DNA of 64,000 bases from Cohnella laeviribosi DSM 21336 (GTDB taxonomy: Bacteria; Bacillota; Bacilli; Paenibacillales; Paenibacillaceae). Under the pieces are notes generated by a model. That model did not search any database and was not told the origin of the DNA. It saw only the letters and a program-made list of their open reading frames with translations. Both the position numbers and the translations under genes were made by a program. Where the stretch lies: assembly GCF_000378425.1 (NCBI RefSeq), contig NZ_KB899820.1, forward strand, positions 53,392 to 117,391, written 5' to 3'. The number at the start of each line of letters is the position of its first letter. Position 1 is the stretch's first letter. Of the stretch, positions 44,327 to 52,993 are shown piece by piece.

Positions 44327-44722
44327 CGGTTGCCGCCCTCCTTTCGTTTACGTTTGTCCGCTTTTTTCGTCGCCCGATTCCTTGTTTGTTGTACCGTCCC
44401 GGTTTGCTCGTCCCTTTGGCGCTCGGATTTTCGGTAATCACCGGGTTTTCCGTCAGCTTCCCATTCTTCGTCTTTATCGTATCGGTGCTAACGAAAAAAT
44501 CGCGGCATCGTCTTATGGTTGTCCTTATTTTATGCGGCTGATGCCTGAACGGAAACGGCGTTCGTCTGCGCAAGGAATCTGGGCGTGGCGTGTGAGCATA
44601 AGAGGTAAGCGGCGGCAAGGGCAGGCGGGCGAAAAGCGGAGCGAGCGGTTTTGTTGGCTAAAATCCAATTTGTCCATACGAAAACAACCCGCTTTCACCA
44701 CTCTTCGCCAAGGCCGGTCAAG
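44327..44722. other. Gap between the holin and endolysin genes
   Basis: About 400 bases. On the minus strand one frame stays open into the endolysin and encodes Lys/Asn-rich sequence (NGKLTENPVITENPSAKG), but without a start and ribosome site. No terminator or promoter could be supported. Confidence 0.4.
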
Positions 44723-45079
44723 TCACGCTTGGTTCGTGTCCTCAGCGGATTTTTCGGCCCCGACCGTCCCATTCTTCCTGCCGCTTGCTCCCGGCGGATG
44801 GAGCGCCTTGTTCTGCATCTGTCCGGCCGCCGCCGCGACCAGAAAACCGTTCGCCAGCGCGAGCGCGTACACCCGCCAATCCGTGTAGTGGTTATCGACC
44901 GCAAGCTGCGCCAGCAACAGCACCAGAAACGCGATCGCGACCGCATACAGGTCCGTCGGCAGCCATTTCAGGCAGCGGCTCACCGGCTCTTTCGTATACT
45001 GAACGATAAGAAACGTCAGCAAAGAAGCTCCCCCCATCGCGGAGAGAGCTTGCCACGTGAACAATTCACCCGAGTCCAT
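44723..45079 (-). CDS. Holin-like membrane protein
   Basis: 118 residues. Three hydrophobic segments (about 10-28, 45-65, 72-90) and a charged C-terminus. Its place between the XhlA-like and endolysin genes supports a holin that opens the membrane for the endolysin. The ATG starts three bases after the XhlA-like stop. Confidence 0.7.
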   Translation of the reverse strand: MDSGELFTWQALSAMGGASLLTFLIVQYTKEPVSRCLKWLPTDLYAVAIAFLVLLLAQLAVDNHYTDWRVYALALANGFLVAAAAGQMQNKALHPPGASGRKNGTVGAEKSAEDTNQA

Positions 45080-45082
45080 TTT

Positions 45083-45379
45083 TTAACCTCCCTGTCCGTC
45101 CAATCGGTCGAGCCGCTGAAGCGCCTGCTTCGCCGACTCTTCCACCCGCGTCACCCGCTCGGCCAAGGCGTCAAAGCGCTGCCCCTGCGCCCGCTGCTCG
45201 AGCCGAACATCGTCGACGCCCCGCTTGATGTACTCCATGTCCGCCCGAAGCACCGCGTCCTTGCTGGCCTCGGCCGCCGTGTCCTCCCGCAGCATCCGGG
45301 ATCTTCCCGACCACCCTAATACAATTCCGCTGATGGCTGCCGCGACGGAGATGACCGCCGCAATTCCCGTTACTTCCAT
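45083..45379 (-). CDS. XhlA-like coiled-coil membrane protein
   Basis: 98 residues. One N-terminal membrane segment (GIAAVISVAAAISGIVLGW) followed by a coiled coil (MEYIKRGVDDVRLEQRAQGQRFDALAERVTRVEE). PBSX XhlA pairs a coiled coil with a membrane segment and works with the holin; here the segment is N-terminal. GGAGGGGGAGG precedes ATG 45379. Confidence 0.65.
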   Translation of the reverse strand: MEVTGIAAVISVAAAISGIVLGWSGRSRMLREDTAAEASKDAVLRADMEYIKRGVDDVRLEQRAQGQRFDALAERVTRVEESAKQALQRLDRLDGQGG

Positions 45380-45399
45380 CCCTCCCCCTCCTTCCAATC

Positions 45400-45422
45400 A
45401 AAAAAGCCCCGCTGAGCGGACT
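45400..45422 (-). terminator. Hairpin between the structural and lysis genes
   Basis: CCGCT-C-AGCGG core (45409-45419) followed on the minus strand by TTTTTT (45400-45405). It could lower expression of the lysis genes relative to tail genes. Confidence 0.6.
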
Positions 45423-45431
45423 CCCGTTGTG

Positions 45432-45581
45432 TCATTCTGCCTGTTCGAGCGGCTGTCCGTCCGTGCCGAGACCGAGCGTTTCCAGCGCGTCTTTCACCGC
45501 CGGCCGAATCACTTCGGGAACTTGGTCGAATGTACGGCGTCCGGCTACGATCAATTTTGCGTAGACGACTGCAATGGCCAC
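45432..45581 (-). CDS. CD1375-family small phage protein
   Basis: 49 residues from GTG 45581, with GAGGAG upstream. It reads VAIAVVYAKLIVAGRRTFDQVP and EVIRPAVKDALETLG, the pattern of short CD1375-like proteins encoded after tail fibres in Firmicute phages (YA-LI-G-T-VP-V-L). Function unknown. Confidence 0.65.
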   Translation of the reverse strand: MAIAVVYAKLIVAGRRTFDQVPEVIRPAVKDALETLGLGTDGQPLEQAE

Positions 45582-45647
45582 AGGATCATCTCCTCTCTAT
45601 GAAATTAAAAAGAGCCGAAGCAGCGGCGGACTAAAGTCATGCCAAGT

Positions 45648-46073
45648 TCACGCTTGCTCGGCTCCCGTATTTTGTAGCGCCAAAACCATTTCGTACAATT
45701 CGGCCATGGATTCCATAAGGGTGAGCTTATCGGCTTCGAGCTGGGCTATTTGCTCCGACAGGGGTTTCTGGAAAACCGGCTCGGCCCCCGGATCGGTTTC
45801 CGGATCGTCGGGGTCCGGGTAGGAGAATACCAACTTCGGCTCATCTCCGCTGACATCCACCCGGTAACCGGAGCAGGTGGCGAAATCTTGCGCGTACTGG
45901 CCGTATTCCAGTTGCAGCATGCCGACGGTTTCAGGGACTCGTTCCGCGAGCGACTTGTAAGCGGCGAAATCCTGTTCGACCGTCGTTTCGACTACGTCGC
46001 CGGAACGCTCGCCGGTGTCCAGGATGATGTTTCCGGTGGTGCGATCATAATAGATTCTGCGTCCGATTTGCAT
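45648..46073 (-). CDS. Phage tail fibre-associated protein (XkdW-like)
   Basis: 141 residues. QIGRRIYYDRTTGNIILDTGER at the start, a central acidic Pro-rich stretch (YPDPDDPETDPG) and a C-terminal coiled coil (LSEQIAQLEADKLTLMESMAELYEMV). This layout is common in Paenibacillus prophages next to the fibre gene. AAAGGAGG precedes the ATG. Exact role unknown. Confidence 0.65.
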   Translation of the reverse strand: MQIGRRIYYDRTTGNIILDTGERSGDVVETTVEQDFAAYKSLAERVPETVGMLQLEYGQYAQDFATCSGYRVDVSGDEPKLVFSYPDPDDPETDPGAEPVFQKPLSEQIAQLEADKLTLMESMAELYEMVLALQNTGAEQA

Positions 46074-46085
46074 ATTAATCCTCCT

Positions 46086-46883
46086 TTATTCAATTGCTAC
46101 CCAACCAACCGTCAAGCCTGCGAAGCGATCATATGCAAAGTAAAAACTTCCTCCTGATATAGTAACGGAATATGTCGGCCTTTCCATCCCGATTGTACCC
46201 GAAGGAATGTACATGACAATCACCGAGTGATTTAAGTTAGGGAATATTGAATCCCTCCTATAAATATTTCGATAAGCATAAATAGAGTCAGCGGCTTCAA
46301 GAATTACATAGGTCGGAGTAAAAGCTAACCCAGCTACATCGATTCTCCCCGCCGCATTACCTATAGCTATCCCACTGGCAAACCGTCTGCCCACGATGGC
46401 CGTTCCTGTGACGCCGAAGATGCTTGCCCCCGAGACGATGTTTTGAGGCGCTAGGTCGCCACATGCCGCTTGTAACTGAGCCGTTGTAACCCGGATTTCC
46501 CCGTCACCGGCCCCGCCTTTTTGATAGCCCCTTTCGGGGTATACTGCAAGGTCCCCGTTAGGCCATCTAGCCGTGCCGGTTGCGTTACGGATGCCGGTCA
46601 GATTAGGCATGTTCCCTGTGATCTTCTGCCCGTTTACGTATGCCGTCTTTCCGGACAATATGTCCCCTGCGGCGGCGTTGGCGTCGCTGGTAAACGATCC
46701 CGTTACGTTAAAAATCTTGGTTCCAGACTTGATATTAGCCGGACTCAGGTTACCTTCTGGCACGTCGAATTTTACTGTCCCGTCGGAATAACCTCTCGGA
46801 ATCGTAACTGCTACTCGTTGATCTTCATTGTCATTTTCCCAGTCCAAAAGCTGCGAATATGACGAGTATCGGCATCGTCCCAT
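46086..46883 (-). pseudogene. Distal part of the tail fibre, out of frame
   Basis: 265 codons in the +1 frame relative to the large fibre gene. It contains two ladder motifs typical of fibre tips (ANIKSGTKIFNVTGSF and QNIVSGASIFGVTGTA) and a beta-rich C-terminus. Its own ATG at 46883 has no ribosome site. The large fibre ends in the same motif family (ADVLAGKTIGTENGLVNGTMP), so the two were probably one protein, split by a one-base shift. Independent translation cannot be ruled out. Confidence 0.6.
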
Positions 46884-48630
46884 TCACAAGCCCGTTTTCC
46901 GTTCCGATGGTCTTCCCGGCCAATACATCCGCCGCCGTCGCTGTGCCGTACTCCCCCCCTTCACCCTGTAAAATAAAATTTGTGCCGTCGTAAACGAGCG
47001 TATAGACACCACTGGCCTTAAGGTTTCCAGCCGCTACATCGTTTCCATTTGCCTTCTTGATCGACTTGGCCCCGAGTCCGTTTACGTTGAGCGTCGCCGC
47101 TCCCGTGTTGGCCGTATGCACTTTAATTGTCACCCGCATACCCGATACAAGTGCGGTCGGCGCCGGGTTAAGCGTCAGCGTGTAGGCCGTGCCGGTTCCC
47201 GCCGTCGTGCCGTAGCCGAGAGATGTGGATTTGACATCGTTTATAGCGTTTTGTACAAACGCCGTCGTCGCGATCTGGGTGTTGTTGGTCCCTGCTGCCG
47301 CAGTCGGTGCGGTTGGCGTGCCGGTAAAGGCAGGAGATGCCAGCGGCGCTCTTGTCGTATCCGTCGGGTGCCGGTGATCCTCTCGAGCATATGCCGTACT
47401 GGTGCCGACCGCGGCTGTACCGTCCATGAGCGGCGTTGCCGTACCGGCGGTTGCTCCGTCTGTGATTCCATCAAGTTTTACCTTGTCCGCCGCACTCATA
47501 AACCCCGCCGCCGACGTCGTCGCCACCGCATGCGCCGTACCGCCCGACCCAATATGCGCCGCTAAGTTCGATTGAACGGCGCTTACTTTTGCATCAGAAC
47601 CTGCAGTTGTCTCAATTTCTGTCCACTGCTGCCATCCGCTAGTTGTATACCCGCGCATGAACGCTCTGTTGCTATTGTAGTGGAAGAAAATCTGCGATGG
47701 TCTACCCTCGCGAGCAATATGGAGGAGGGAACCGTCAGCGCTCACGTCCGCCGGAGTATTCAAAGTGGTTCCTACCTTGCAAGTATAAAAACTTGTAGGA
47801 GAGGTAGGAGAAAGATTAGCGTCAGCCAAAATAGGACACGATGTAGCACCGAGCCCAAATTGTGTAATGGTGTCTAAACGAGCGACATGCGATCCCAAAG
47901 TAGGGACACCTACGCTAAATGTTCCGTCAGCATTCCGGATCGGTATACGATCTGCTACCGCTGAAGACGTTGCTCCGTGTACGGCTGTCGCATCCATATG
48001 CGCTTTGGCCGCTTCAAGCGTCGTCGCAGGGGCCGTGCGCCAACTGCTTTTGCCCGTGATCGCCTTGATCATGTAGCCAAGCCAGCCGAACAGGCTGGTC
48101 AGCGTGCCGCTGTCGCCGGCCGGCGCCGTCGTGTCCGTAATCGTCCGGTTTCCGATGACGGCATCCGTAGCCGAGCCCGCTCCGGCGACAAGCTCGAAGG
48201 TCAAAGCCGTCGTCCCGAGCGTGATGGGGCCGGTGTTGGACAAGCGCCATTGCTTTTTCCCGTTGGACGAGCCTTCCTTGACATATACCAAAAGGCCGCT
48301 GGCCAATTTGCCGGATACATCGGCATCGGTTGCCCGGGTCCAGGGACCTTCCGCTGCCGTATAAATGCCGTTCTGACTGCCTGTCGTCTGGTTTTTGACC
48401 AGCACCCGGTCGCCCGCGGCAAGCGCGACGCCGTCAATCGTTTGCAGCCCCGAAAGCGTGATATTCGCGGTCGTGGCCGCCCGAACGTCGGCATTGACCG
48501 CCTTTAACCCGAGCGCGGCGTCGATTTTGTCCCAGTTGTCGTTCAGCATCGTCTGGATATTAAACGTGTCGGCGCCGTCGGTCGCGGGGTTTTTCTTCAA
48601 CAGATTCCATAACGATGTAAAGACCGGCAT
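46831..48630 (-). CDS. Tail fibre / receptor-binding protein (frame-disrupted at its C-terminus)
   Basis: 599 residues. N-terminal attachment part (FNIQTMLNDNWDKIDAALG), a knob-like domain in the middle (GSLLHIAREGRPSQIFFHY and RGYTTSGWQQWTEIE, pyocin-knob type), SAADKVKLDGI and LASPAFTGTPTAPTA repeats, then the beginning of a ladder module at the end. It should bind the target cell surface. GGGGGAT precedes the ATG. Reading stops 12 residues after NGTMP while the fibre continues in another frame. Confidence 0.8.
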   Translation of the reverse strand: MPVFTSLWNLLKKNPATDGADTFNIQTMLNDNWDKIDAALGLKAVNADVRAATTANITLSGLQTIDGVALAAGDRVLVKNQTTGSQNGIYTAAEGPWTRATDADVSGKLASGLLVYVKEGSSNGKKQWRLSNTGPITLGTTALTFELVAGAGSATDAVIGNRTITDTTAPAGDSGTLTSLFGWLGYMIKAITGKSSWRTAPATTLEAAKAHMDATAVHGATSSAVADRIPIRNADGTFSVGVPTLGSHVARLDTITQFGLGATSCPILADANLSPTSPTSFYTCKVGTTLNTPADVSADGSLLHIAREGRPSQIFFHYNSNRAFMRGYTTSGWQQWTEIETTAGSDAKVSAVQSNLAAHIGSGGTAHAVATTSAAGFMSAADKVKLDGITDGATAGTATPLMDGTAAVGTSTAYAREDHRHPTDTTRAPLASPAFTGTPTAPTAAAGTNNTQIATTAFVQNAINDVKSTSLGYGTTAGTGTAYTLTLNPAPTALVSGMRVTIKVHTANTGAATLNVNGLGAKSIKKANGNDVAAGNLKASGVYTLVYDGTNFILQGEGGEYGTATAADVLAGKTIGTENGLVNGTMPILVIFAAFGLGK

Positions 48631-48642
48631 GATATCCCCCTC

Positions 48643-49215
48643 CTACCCATCCAAAAACGGCGCGAAGTCCGTTAGCGGATGGCTTTGAAGTTGATTGATC
48701 GTCATTTGATTCACTTCCGAGACGGTCAGATAACGATAGGCGTATTGAACCTCGAGATGAGCGGGCTTCACCTCTTCGATCGCCGCTTTCAAATCGTCGA
48801 GGTTGGGCGGCAAACCGACGCTGTCGACGAACTTGACCGTAAAACGGTACAAAGCGGGCTGCTGCGTCACTTCGATTTTGCCGTTGGCGTAGGATTCCCC
48901 GATGCTTTTCAGCAGCTCGACCGTCACCGTTCCGGTTCCCCGTATTTTGGAAATCAGGTAGCTTCTGCGCTGATCCAAGGGTTTGGACGCATCCGTTTCG
49001 ATGCCGAACTCTTTTTCCCACACATCCAATCCCCAAGTCGCCGTCCCCACAAAAAACTGGTCCAAAATCTCGTCCAGCGCCCGCTGCAGCCGATCCAGCT
49101 CGGTTCCCTGGGCATCCGCAATCGCGCTCATGATCCGGGACGTGGCGTAATACCCCGGCAAATAGGTCATGATCCGCCGGCCGCTAGCACTCGTCACCCC
49201 ATCAGACACGGACAT
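48643..49215 (-). CDS. xkdU: Baseplate/tail protein XkdU-like (DUF2313)
   Basis: 190 residues. ILDQFFVGTATWGLDVWEKEFGIETD and RSYLISKIRGTGTVTVELLK are typical for YmfQ/XkdU proteins that link baseplate to fibres. It overlaps the baseplate J gene by 14 bases. Confidence 0.78.
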   Translation of the reverse strand: MSVSDGVTSASGRRIMTYLPGYYATSRIMSAIADAQGTELDRLQRALDEILDQFFVGTATWGLDVWEKEFGIETDASKPLDQRRSYLISKIRGTGTVTVELLKSIGESYANGKIEVTQQPALYRFTVKFVDSVGLPPNLDDLKAAIEEVKPAHLEVQYAYRYLTVSEVNQMTINQLQSHPLTDFAPFLDG

Positions 49216-50314
49216 TCACCGTCCCGGCGACGGCCACCTGGCCAAGCCCGATCTCGATGTTGCCCGTCCCCCCGTTCAGGGTGAGTTCGGAAAGATCCAC
49301 GATCTGCGGAATGTCCAGCAAAAACGCCGAAAGCCGCGAATACCGCACGACCGAATCGGCAAAAGCCAGCTCCCGCAAATAATCCCGCAAAGCCTGGGCA
49401 ATCGCGCTCTGGGCCTGGCCCAAAGTCGCTCCGGAGACCAGCGTCAGCTTCGCGCTGACGTTAATGGGGATTTCCTCGGCGGAAGCGACGGTGACGCTCG
49501 CTCCGATCGGCGCTTTGCCCGATCCGGCCGCGGGGTCGGGCGCGATATAGTTTTGCACCGCTGCCACGAGTTCGCTTGAAGCCGCCCGTTTTTCCTTGTC
49601 GATGATAAAAACCTTGACCGTTCCCGGCCCGTTCCACAAAGGCTGCACCTGCACGCCTCCAACCCCGTCCACCTCGAGCCCCCACTGCACGTAGTCCGCC
49701 TTGTTGCCGCTGGTTCCCGGACTCCGGACTTTGAGCATCAGCCGCTCGAGCAGCGAAGCGTCGCTTTCGGCCTCCGCTCCGCCGGTCGTGGCAGCCGGAT
49801 TGGAAATGCCCGTCACGCCGGGAATGGACGAAACGGGAACGTTGATCGCGCCGGCCGCCACATTGCCCAAGCTGCCCGCCTCGACCGCCTTGATGCCGAC
49901 GAGGGCCGTTCCCTGCGCGTTCAAAACCGCCTCGGCCGTCGTTTCGAATTCAATCGAAGGCGTCCCGCTGACCGGGTCCGCGGAAGTGGCCACACGCGTC
50001 CCTGCGAGGACGGTTGTCCCCGGCTCGCCGCTGAATTGAACTTGGCCTTCCGCCGCTTTGGCGGGACGGCGCGTCACCCCGTGCTCCTCGCAGCGCAGAT
50101 CGAGATAGCCGCCAAACGTCGTCGAGGCAAAGCCCCGCCTCAGCACCTCCTGCGCCCAATTCGCGGACATATATAGTTCATAAGCGGCAGGAGCCAGCGA
50201 ATCCCAAATAAAAGACCCTTCGGACTTGTCCACATGGTCCGGCACCCGCGCCAGCATCCGCCGGCGAATCGCTTCCTCCGTCTGGTCCTGCAAAAAATCC
50301 GGCAAATCCGCCAT
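49202..50314 (-). CDS. xkdT: Baseplate J-like protein (XkdT-like)
   Basis: 370 residues. DKSEGSFIWDSLAPAAYELYM and FGGYLDLRCEEHGVTRRPA open the J domain; ATTGGAEAESDASLLERLMLKV follows in the middle. It forms the wedge of the contractile baseplate. The start has only weak GGTG upstream and sits just after a terminator-like hairpin. Confidence 0.85.
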   Translation of the reverse strand: MADLPDFLQDQTEEAIRRRMLARVPDHVDKSEGSFIWDSLAPAAYELYMSANWAQEVLRRGFASTTFGGYLDLRCEEHGVTRRPAKAAEGQVQFSGEPGTTVLAGTRVATSADPVSGTPSIEFETTAEAVLNAQGTALVGIKAVEAGSLGNVAAGAINVPVSSIPGVTGISNPAATTGGAEAESDASLLERLMLKVRSPGTSGNKADYVQWGLEVDGVGGVQVQPLWNGPGTVKVFIIDKEKRAASSELVAAVQNYIAPDPAAGSGKAPIGASVTVASAEEIPINVSAKLTLVSGATLGQAQSAIAQALRDYLRELAFADSVVRYSRLSAFLLDIPQIVDLSELTLNGGTGNIEIGLGQVAVAGTVNVRV

Positions 50315-50381
50315 ACCGTCACCACGCTTTCCGTAATCGCGTCCTCGGCGTTCCGGGACGCATGAATGAGATGAATGAACG

Positions 50382-50410
50382 AAAAACCGCCCGCTCAGAC
50401 GAACGGACGG
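50382..50410 (-). terminator. Intrinsic terminator inside the tail operon
   Basis: On the minus strand CCGTCCGTTC-GTCT-GAGCGGGCGG forms a 10-bp stem with G-U pairs (50387-50410), followed by TTTTT (50382-50386). It lies between two baseplate genes, 68 bases before the XkdT start, where strong termination would be polar. It directly follows the solitary repeat. Confidence 0.7.
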
Positions 50411-50437
50411 TGAAGTTGAAGTAGGGATGCCGTTGCG

Positions 50438-50468
50438 GTTTCAACCCACGCTCCCGGCAAGGAGCGGC
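50438..50468 (-). repeat. Solitary sequence resembling a type I-C CRISPR repeat
   Basis: Read on the minus strand it is GCCGCTCC-TTGCC-GGGAGCGTGGGTTGAAAC. Type I-C repeats typically end GGGAGCGTGGATTGAAAC and begin GTCGCTCC; 17 of the last 18 bases fit and the stem CGCTCC/GGAGCG is kept. There is a single copy, in the same orientation as the tail operon, 27 bases upstream of a terminator. No cas gene or second repeat is in the window. Confidence 0.55.
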
Positions 50469-50497
50469 AATACGGCTCCCAAATCCATTAGCTTCAA

Positions 50498-50950
50498 TCA
50501 CACCGCATTCACCAGACTGCCTTGCAGCACGATCGAGTCGTCCCGCACGCTCCGCGCTTCGCAGGTGAAGAAGCATTGATCCCCCTGCCAGTCGAACGCG
50601 AAATTTCCAACCGACTCGGTTCGGGGGTCCGTCATCAGCGTTTCGGTCGTGATGCGCATAATTTCGCTCTCCACGGCGGAGCGCGACAGGCCGAGCCCGA
50701 TCAGCGTTTCGAACTCCTGGCCGTAATTGCGCGAATAGACAAGGTAGCGGTACCGTTCGGTCTGCAGCGCCTTGCGGCACCACTCCAGCCACGCATCCGC
50801 CCCTTCCGCTTCGGCGATCCGGCCGGTAGGCGTCAGCACGAACTCCCCCGCGTCATAATCGAAGCGAACCCCGCTGCCGAACTTGACCTCGTTTTCCTCG
50901 GATTCCGCCGCCTCGACAGCCGCCTCTTCTTCCGGAAACAGATTAGCCAC
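50498..50950 (-). CDS. xkdS: Baseplate protein XkdS-like (DUF2634)
   Basis: 150 residues. VRFDYDAGEFVLTPTGRIAEAEG and WLEWCRKALQTERYRYLVYSRNYG match the gp25-like DUF2634 family of the inner baseplate. It overlaps xkdR by eight bases and is followed by the repeat-terminator cassette. Confidence 0.82.
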   Translation of the reverse strand: MANLFPEEEAAVEAAESEENEVKFGSGVRFDYDAGEFVLTPTGRIAEAEGADAWLEWCRKALQTERYRYLVYSRNYGQEFETLIGLGLSRSAVESEIMRITTETLMTDPRTESVGNFAFDWQGDQCFFTCEARSVRDDSIVLQGSLVNAV

Positions 50951-51362
50951 CCGCGCCCACCACCTTGCAGACGACGACGGCTTGGCTGCCGTTGTTCACC
51001 GGCACCGCCAGCACCCGGTCGCCCGCGCGCAAGCCTTCCTGCCAGTTGAGCCGCACTTCCTCCACTTCCGTCTCGTCAAAGTCAAAGCGGATCGGCTGCG
51101 ACACACTCGCGCCGGGCAACGGCGTTCCGTCCGCCTGAACCGGCGTCGTCATCGTCCCCGTCAGCGAAAACTTCGGAACGTGCAGCTTCGCCAGCCAATC
51201 CGCCACCAGATAGTCCGGGATGGCGTGATTAAACGAATCGAGCTTCAGCCCGCCCCCCGTAATCGTCCCCAGCTCGGCCGGCAAGCCCGACACCGCCTTG
51301 GAGGCGAGGCCGGCCATGCGGCTTTCGAGCGTGGACACGAGCTTTTTGAACGGATCAGACAC
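50943..51362 (-). CDS. xkdR: Tail protein XkdR-like (DUF2577)
   Basis: 139 residues. LDSFNHAIPDYLVADWLAKLHVP and LRAGDRVLAVPVNNGSQAVVVCKVV are characteristic of DUF2577. It is a small beta-rich hub or spike-associated protein. Coupled to neighbours by short overlaps. Confidence 0.78.
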   Translation of the reverse strand: MSDPFKKLVSTLESRMAGLASKAVSGLPAELGTITGGGLKLDSFNHAIPDYLVADWLAKLHVPKFSLTGTMTTPVQADGTPLPGASVSQPIRFDFDETEVEEVRLNWQEGLRAGDRVLAVPVNNGSQAVVVCKVVGAGG

Positions 51363-52320
51363 AGAAGTCCCTCCTTACTTTCGGCTCCGTGGACAGCTCC
51401 AGCTCCATATGTCCCGGCGTGCCCAGCCGATGCTTGACGTAATGAACGATCAGGTCCATTCCGTTCAGCCGCACCTTGTCGCCCGCGCGGATCGTGTTGA
51501 TGTCGGGAGCCGTGACCGAGAACGTTTCCTGCATGCCCATCAGCAAATTTTTGGCGGCTTTTTGCGCCTGGGCGACCGTTTCGACCGAAGCGTCCTGGAG
51601 CACCTTTTGCAGCGTGCCGTATTTGGCGGTCTCGCCTTTGACCACGGCCAGCACCGGAGACAGCTTGTCGTCCCCGCTTTGACAGCCCAGCACCTTCACC
51701 TGCGTGACCGCGCCTTCCAGCGTCCGGGTCTGGGCCACCGACTCGACCTCCGCCAACTCCCAAACTTCCGCATTGCCGCCGATTTTCACCAAAGACAGCC
51801 CTTCCGGCGTCATCCGGGCCCTGTACAGGTCCCCGCCTTTTTCCGCCGTCTCCTTCAAATCTCCCTGGATCATGGAAAAAATCGACTGGCTTCGCTTCAT
51901 GCTCCGCGCAAGCGTAATTCGGGTATCGGGAACGCTGCCGACCGGAATGCCCCATTCTTTGGCGTACAGCTTCAGGCGTTGCGATGCGGTCTGCCCGGCG
52001 GGCATAAGCCGCTCGTCCTCGGACTTGGCCAGGTAGATCGTCCGGTCGTAAACGGTGACGGTCATTCGCTTGGTTCCGCTGTTGAAGCTTGTGCATTCCC
52101 ATACCATGCCGGGGTGGAGCAGGTATTTCATGCCCGTCGAGCCGTACGGGACGCCCGAAATCCGGATGGGTTGCCCGGGCGCGATCCCCGGAAAATCCGG
52201 CGTAACCGCCAGCTGAATGCTTGCCCGGTACGCGATCTCCTCCAGCGAATCTTCCAGCGTGATCTCTTCGATCAGGTCGCGAAGATAATATTTGTCGGCC
52301 AACACCACCTCGTAGCTCAT
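51355..52320 (-). CDS. xkdQ: Baseplate hub protein XkdQ-like
   Basis: 321 residues. EEIAYRASIQLAVTPDFPGIAPGQPIRISG and GMVWECTSFNSGTKRMTVTVYDRTIYLAKSED open a gpD-like hub fold; RAGDKVRLNGMDLIVHYVKHRLGTPGHMELEL closes it. The ATG at 52320 overlaps the stop of xkdP. Confidence 0.8.
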   Translation of the reverse strand: MSYEVVLADKYYLRDLIEEITLEDSLEEIAYRASIQLAVTPDFPGIAPGQPIRISGVPYGSTGMKYLLHPGMVWECTSFNSGTKRMTVTVYDRTIYLAKSEDERLMPAGQTASQRLKLYAKEWGIPVGSVPDTRITLARSMKRSQSIFSMIQGDLKETAEKGGDLYRARMTPEGLSLVKIGGNAEVWELAEVESVAQTRTLEGAVTQVKVLGCQSGDDKLSPVLAVVKGETAKYGTLQKVLQDASVETVAQAQKAAKNLLMGMQETFSVTAPDINTIRAGDKVRLNGMDLIVHYVKHRLGTPGHMELELSTEPKVRRDFCV

Positions 52321-52958
52321 GGCATCACCAGCTTTTGTCCGGGAAAAATGCGGTTCGGATCGCTGCCGATCAGGGCTTTGTTTTTCTCGTAGATGGCGCT
52401 CCATTTGGAGCTGGAGCCCAGCTCCCGCTTCGCGATGCCCGACAGCGTGTCTCCCGCCGCGACCGTAACCACCTTCGGCACCGGCTTCGTGTCCGGGCGG
52501 GCGGCTTTGGCTGCCGAACCCGAGGTTCCCGAGGCGGCCGCCGCGGTGCGCACCTTCATCTCCCGCCAGGTCCGGAAGGTGACGTCGAACGAGATGTCGC
52601 CCGGCTCGCCCCCTCTGAACACGGACGTGTGAGCGGCGACGAACACCAGGACGTTGACCCCCGTATCCGTAATGAGGAGCCGCACGGGCTGCTTGCTGTT
52701 CATCCAGATCGTCAGCCTATTCATGGCGGTCCGGGGATCGGGAATATTCCGGTAACGGCAGTAGGAAGGATCATAGGTTTTGGGAAAAAAAGAAGAGAAG
52801 GCGATTTCCTTCACCTTCTCCTGCTGAGCCGCGTCCACTTCGCCGAGCGACAAAAGGTTGAACGTCTCGAATTGCTTGTCGCGCCGGATCGAAATCTCTT
52901 CCGGATTCACGGGGAAATGAAATTTCTCTCCGGAAGCGTCAATGAGATAAATGTCCAT
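52317..52958 (-). CDS. xkdP: LysM-containing tail protein XkdP-like
   Basis: 213 residues. N-terminal domain FHFPVNPEEISIRRDKQFETFNLLSLGEV, typical of XkdP/YqbP, then a C-terminal LysM module (about 163-213; VTVAAGDTLSGIAKRELGSSSKW). It connects tape measure and hub and may hold cell wall on injection. Confidence 0.82.
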   Translation of the reverse strand: MDIYLIDASGEKFHFPVNPEEISIRRDKQFETFNLLSLGEVDAAQQEKVKEIAFSSFFPKTYDPSYCRYRNIPDPRTAMNRLTIWMNSKQPVRLLITDTGVNVLVFVAAHTSVFRGGEPGDISFDVTFRTWREMKVRTAAAASGTSGSAAKAARPDTKPVPKVVTVAAGDTLSGIAKRELGSSSKWSAIYEKNKALIGSDPNRIFPGQKLVMP

Positions 52959-52993
52959 GTGCGCTCCCCTCTTTCAATGGACCGACCTGTATG

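Noticed and set aside
46831..46840. -1 frameshift at G-GGA-AAA before the fibre stop codon
   Set aside because: The heptamer is in phase, but the continuing fibre sequence is in the +1 frame; the -1 frame stops after a few codons.
50315..50497. A CRISPR array
   Set aside because: Only one repeat-like unit is present, no second copy at 60-70 bases and no cas genes; listed as a solitary repeat instead.
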